IMG/VR virus record: IMGVR_UViG_3300043313_000399
Coordinates: 1 to 23,899 of that record
From: a virus
DNA: 23,899 nucleotides
Strand: one strand, 5' to 3'
Under the pieces are notes generated by a model that was not told the DNA's origin, searched no databases, and worked only from the letters and a program-made list of their open reading frames with translations. Positions 21,195 to 23,899 of this stretch are shown here, one piece after another. A program made the translations under genes and the position numbers. The first letter of the stretch is position 1, and each line of letters starts with the position of its first letter.

Positions 21195-21758
21195 ATGACG
21201 CACCCCAAAAACCAAGGCAATGACGAGCCCGACAGCAAGAACATGGTCAAGCCTGGCTCGACCATCGACCAGTCCAAGGCAGGCGGCCTGCCGCAACAGC
21301 AGCCCGGCCAGCAGCAGGGCCAGCAGGGCCAATTGCAGCCTGCGGTGGGCATCTCCGACCAGGATCGCGAGCGTGAGCACAAGCGCCAGCAGGATGCGTG
21401 GGATCTGGCCGCGCAGCGGGAGAAGGACAACAACCCGGAGACAAAACCGCAGCGCACTTACGACAAGGACGCGCCCGGCATGCATCCGGCCAACCAGCCG
21501 GCGCCCGACACCAAGTTCAACAAGGCGACACGCCTTGACCTTGAGGACATCACCGGCAATCCCGGCCACCGGCAGGTCAATCCCGACGCGCCGGCGGGCA
21601 GCATCAACGGGCCGGGCTTCGACCGCACCGGCCGCTGGGAGAGCATCAACGAGCCCGGCCATATCGACCAGAACCGGCCGGAGCGATCGGCCGAGGGTGG
21701 CGTGCAGCCGGGTCCGAAACCGACCAGCCCGCGTCCAGGCACGAAGGAGGACCGCTAG
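21195..21758 (+). CDS. Disordered Gln/Pro-rich virion-cluster protein (187 aa)
   Basis: ATG 21195 with GAGGAG 7 nt upstream. Low complexity throughout. Residues 32-48 are almost all Gln, Pro and Gly (LPQQQPGQQQGQQGQ), then a charged helix (SDQDREREHKRQQDAWDLAAQREKD). A series of Pro/Asp/Gly-rich turns follows, ending near GRWESINEPGHIDQNRPERSAEGG. No fold or Cys is seen. The WESINEP motif recurs in the next gene through an exact 21-bp DNA repeat. It may be an unstructured structural or internal protein, or an assembly chaperone. Function unknown. Confidence 0.7.
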   Translation: MTHPKNQGNDEPDSKNMVKPGSTIDQSKAGGLPQQQPGQQQGQQGQLQPAVGISDQDREREHKRQQDAWDLAAQREKDNNPETKPQRTYDKDAPGMHPANQPAPDTKFNKATRLDLEDITGNPGHRQVNPDAPAGSINGPGFDRTGRWESINEPGHIDQNRPERSAEGGVQPGPKPTSPRPGTKEDR

Positions 21759-21832
21759 ATGGGAAATCCTGAAAACAAGACCCTGCCCCCCGGCAGCCCG
21801 ACCGGCAGCCCCTGGGAGAGCATCAACGAGCC
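21635..21832 (+). repeat. 21-bp exact direct repeat shared by two adjacent genes
   Basis: Copies at 21635-21655 and 21812-21832 are identical and encode LWESINE-type residues (WESINEP) in the same frame in both genes. They are 177 bp apart and could recombine, deleting the gene junction. They suggest duplication or a shared binding motif. Confidence 0.7.
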
Positions 21833-22259
21833 TCCGGGCTCGCAGGTGATCCCGGAAGGCGCCGGCGAGGGGACCGGGGAAGAGGTCGAGCACCCGCCTG
21901 GCTCGATCCCGGAGGGGCCGACAGGGCCGATCGAGGAAGCACCGACGATCGAGGCCCTGGATCCTGACGAGGCCGAGGTCGGCAGTGCCGACGTCGTCAT
22001 GGAAGTCCACGGCACCGGCTTCACTGAGGAGAGCGTAGTCCAGTTCAACGCGGAGGACCGCCCTACCGAGTTCATCAGTGAAACGGAACTGACTATCACC
22101 GTGCAGCCAAGCCAATGGTCGGACGGTGTTGTGCCGGTGCGGGTCAAGAACGGCGACCAACTGAGTGAGCCGGTTGAGTTTGAGTTCATCGAGGCTGAGG
22201 CGCCGGCCAGCCGCCAGACCAAGCGAACCAAGCCGAAGCCGACCAAAAAGAAGAGATAA
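21759..22259 (+). CDS. IPT/TIG-domain protein with basic tail (166 aa)
   Basis: Starts at the base after the upstream stop (TAG then ATG). Residues 1-60 are Pro/Gly/Glu-rich and carry the WESINEPPG motif at about 19-27. Residues 61-147 are a single IPT/TIG Ig-like unit (APTIEALDPDEAEVGSADVVMEVHGTGFTEESVVQFNAEDRPTEFISETELTITVQPSQWSDGVVPVRVKNGDQLSEPVEFEF). The C-terminus is strongly basic (SRQTKRTKPKPTKKKR), possibly contacting DNA or an acidic partner. It resembles the Ig unit of gene 20562-21143 and probably decorates the capsid or tail. The role is inferred from fold and context. Confidence 0.75.
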   Translation: MGNPENKTLPPGSPTGSPWESINEPPGSQVIPEGAGEGTGEEVEHPPGSIPEGPTGPIEEAPTIEALDPDEAEVGSADVVMEVHGTGFTEESVVQFNAEDRPTEFISETELTITVQPSQWSDGVVPVRVKNGDQLSEPVEFEFIEAEAPASRQTKRTKPKPTKKKR

Positions 22260-22565
22260 ATGCCTGAATTAGTCGAAATAGCGCCAGGTCGGTGGCGCAT
22301 CAAGCGGGCCGAGCTGACCCCAGCTCGGTCCGACCTGCCGACACCGATGGTGATCTCCGACACCATGGAGCCGACAGAGCAGGTTGACGGCAATTTTTAC
22401 ACCTCGAAACGGCAGTACCGCGCAGTTGGCCGATCGCTCGGGCTGATCGAGGTCGGCAATGAAAAACTACCCGCAAAGCCCAAGGGGCAGGGCTCGATGA
22501 CGCCAGCCGCCAAGGCTGCGCGGCGGGAGGCACTACAGAAGGCGCTCGCAAAAGTGCGGACATAG
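22260..22565 (+). CDS. Conserved small phage protein before the scaffold (101 aa)
   Basis: ATG directly follows the upstream TAA. The protein reads MPELVEIAPGRWRIKRAE..., then VISDTMEPTEQVDGNFYTSKRQYRAVGRSLGLIEVGNEKLP. The block DTMEPTxxVDGxFYTSKxxYRAxxRxxGxxEVGNE is familiar from small proteins encoded just ahead of scaffold and coat genes in phages of this type. The C-terminus is Ala/Lys-rich helix (TPAAKAARREALQKALAKVRT). It has no Cys. Function is unknown. A head-assembly accessory role is the natural guess from position. Confidence 0.75.
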   Translation: MPELVEIAPGRWRIKRAELTPARSDLPTPMVISDTMEPTEQVDGNFYTSKRQYRAVGRSLGLIEVGNEKLPAKPKGQGSMTPAAKAARREALQKALAKVRT

Positions 22566-22589
22566 ATCCGCTGAAGGAAGGAACCTACC

Positions 22590-23879
22590 GTGTCTGATAC
22601 CAGCGCCCCCGCTGCGCCGCCTAGTGCTGCGCCAGCCCCCCAACCTGCTTCACAGCCGGCGCCTGCCCGCAGCGAGGTGCCGATCAACCAGAACCCGACA
22701 AACGCGCCCAGGCCCATCCCGCAGCAGGCGGTGCCGGTCCCGGAGAAGAGCGTGCGGGGCAGCCTGCAGGCTGCGTTCGACCGTGCCCAGAACCCGCCGC
22801 CCAAGGGTGAGCGGCCCAAGCCCAAGGAGGCCCCGCCGGCCGCTGAGGCCAAGGCTGGTCACAACCAGCCGCCGGAAGAGACGCCAAAGTTGGATCTCAA
22901 GAAGCGCCCCGACGAGCAGCCGCAGCCGCGCGACAGGGGCCGGTTTGCGCCGCGCGAGCAGGCAAACGGGGAAATTCCGGGAAATTCGGGGGAAATCCCG
23001 GGAAATGCTCAAAACGTTCAAAACGCTCAAAATGCTCAAAATGCTGAAAACGCTCAGACCTACAAGCGCCTGCCGCCGCACGCGCCCTATGCCGAGCCGC
23101 CGCCGCGGATGGCCGAGCACGGCAAGCGAGACTGGGCCGCCACGCCGGAGACGGTGCGCGGCGAGGTCGCCCGCATGCATCAGGAGTTTGGCAAGGCGGT
23201 GCAGCACTATCAGGGCGTTGCCGAGGCGTTCAAGCCGATCGCCCGGTATCACCAGATGGCGCAGCAGCACGGCACCACGCTGGAGAAGGCACTGGACAAT
23301 TTCGTCGGCATCGAAACCAAGCTGCGCAGCGACCCGATCGCCGGCCTCGACCAGATTGTCTACAACCTCGACCTGAAGGATCCGCAGACTGGGCAGCGGC
23401 TCGGCCTGCGTGACATCGCCTATCATGTGCTCAGTTCAAGTCCCGAGCAACTCAAGCAGGTTCAGCAGGGCAACGCCCAGAGCGCCGCCTCCCAGCAGAT
23501 CGGGGCGTTGCATCAGGAAATTAGTGGCTTGAAACAGTACCTGCATCAGATGCATACTCAGCAGCAGTTCGGCCAGGTACGCAGTGCAATCGACCAATTT
23601 GCCGACACGCACCCGCGGCTTGACGAACTAGGAGTGCCTATCGAGCAGGAGCTAAAACTAGGCTTCGACCTCGAGACAGCGTATCGAAGGGCGGAATTAC
23701 TCTACCCCGCCACCCACGCGGCTCAGACCCGCAACCCACCGGCTCAGACCCGACAGACTGATCGCTCTATTTCCGGCAATCCCGATGTGGCTCCCTCAAA
23801 CGGAGCATCGCGAAAGTCCAAACCGAGCGGTTCACCGAGAGAGGCTCTTGAGAACGCCATGCAGCGTCTCAACAGCTGA
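22590..23879 (+). CDS. Putative capsid scaffolding protein (429 aa)
   Basis: GTG 22590 with AAGGAAGG about 9 nt upstream. Residues 1-125 are disordered and Pro/Ala/Lys-rich, with RDRGRFAPRE at about 114-123. A repetitive GEIPGN and NAQ segment follows (127-156). The central part (165-330) is helical and includes RDWAATPETVRGEVARMHQEFGKAVQHYQGVAEAFKPIARYHQMAQQHG and LDNFVGIETKLRSDPIAGLDQIVYNLDL. The rest is coiled coil and ends in a basic tail (SRKSKPSGSPREALENAMQRLNS). A mobile N-terminus, helical centre and basic C-terminal helix are typical of scaffolds, which bind coat protein through the tail. The coat gene is expected right after this window. The 20 bases after its stop hold nothing further. 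Confidence 0.75.
   Translation: MSDTSAPAAPPSAAPAPQPASQPAPARSEVPINQNPTNAPRPIPQQAVPVPEKSVRGSLQAAFDRAQNPPPKGERPKPKEAPPAAEAKAGHNQPPEETPKLDLKKRPDEQPQPRDRGRFAPREQANGEIPGNSGEIPGNAQNVQNAQNAQNAENAQTYKRLPPHAPYAEPPPRMAEHGKRDWAATPETVRGEVARMHQEFGKAVQHYQGVAEAFKPIARYHQMAQQHGTTLEKALDNFVGIETKLRSDPIAGLDQIVYNLDLKDPQTGQRLGLRDIAYHVLSSSPEQLKQVQQGNAQSAASQQIGALHQEISGLKQYLHQMHTQQQFGQVRSAIDQFADTHPRLDELGVPIEQELKLGFDLETAYRRAELLYPATHAAQTRNPPAQTRQTDRSISGNPDVAPSNGASRKSKPSGSPREALENAMQRLNS
23007..23057 (+). repeat. 9-bp tandem repeat coding NAQ units in the scaffold
   Basis: Five 9-bp units close to GCTCAAAAC, plus a partial sixth, encode AQN-VQN-AQN-AQN-AEN-AQ (residues 140-156). They are richer in A than the gene around them. 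An imperfect repeat coding GEIPGN lies just upstream (about 22969-23006). Replication slippage in a disordered linker is the likely source. Confidence 0.75.
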
Positions 23880-23899
23880 CCTTTGTCTTTAATCTGAAC

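Noticed and set aside
22650-23426. 258-codon leftward frame opposite the scaffold gene
   Set aside because: It is a Leu/Arg-rich shadow of the scaffold's codon pattern without a ribosome site. The plus-strand protein is coherent.
1-23899. tRNA genes and integrase/attachment site
   Set aside because: No T-loop-like GGTTCGAATCC with matching acceptor arms and no tyrosine or serine recombinase motif was seen. Lysogeny cannot be claimed from this window.

Overview
The window is a high-GC segment of a tailed double-stranded DNA bacteriophage or prophage (Caudoviricetes). The host is probably an alphaproteobacterium. That inference rests on a GcrA-family cell-cycle regulator homologue at 1620-2048, a family essentially confined to Alphaproteobacteria, and on GC-rich codon use. 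The terminase/portal/polyvalent-protein/scaffold order, with no tape-measure-sized gene seen, suggests a podovirus-like phage, but the coat and tail genes lie outside the window. No integrase, tRNA gene or CRISPR array was found.

Layout. (1) 1-1274 is a control region. A leftward operon of five very small genes diverges from a rightward Cro/CI-type repressor-like gene. The 142-bp gap between them carries two matching 19-bp operator-like palindromes. (2) 1275-2048 holds a helical small protein and the GcrA homologue. (3) 2049-2761 is a ~700-bp non-coding array of degenerate pentamers (GG[C/T]NN read on the minus strand). It directly follows the stop codon of a leftward two-gene operon (4017-2762). 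(4) 4018-6641 is a rightward recombination module: RHH regulator, VRR-NUC nuclease, HNH homing-type endonuclease, RecB/Cas4-like exonuclease, a second short pentamer array, and an SSB-like protein. (5) 6748-10360 is replication: a small partner protein, a primase-polymerase/helicase fusion, and then an iteron-like cluster around an AT-rich core (candidate origin). Two small genes follow. (6) 10435-23879 is packaging and virion: a coiled-coil peptide, small-terminase-like protein, small hypothetical, large terminase, mini membrane protein, portal, Ig/ConA-like adhesin, thioredoxin, DUF1996 protein, large polyvalent-like protein with HEXXH, IPT-domain and disordered proteins, a conserved small protein, and a putative scaffold.

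How it works together. The Cro-like protein and its palindromes probably set the early/immunity switch, and the GcrA homologue may tie phage or host transcription to the methylation-controlled cell cycle. The nucleases, SSB-like protein and primase-helicase form a self-contained replication/recombination set acting at or near the iteron cluster. The virion genes are tightly packed, often with 1-4 bp overlaps, as expected for one late transcript.

The most unusual feature is the pair of pentamer arrays. Both lie immediately 3' of a gene, both have the G-rich strand as the sense strand, both share a 12-mer seed, and both could form two-tetrad G-quadruplexes or R-loops. I know of no described function for such arrays. 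Other points of interest are the iteron origin, a hairpin-embedded start codon, a terminator facing against the operon, and a thioredoxin/DUF1996 cargo pair inside the virion cluster.
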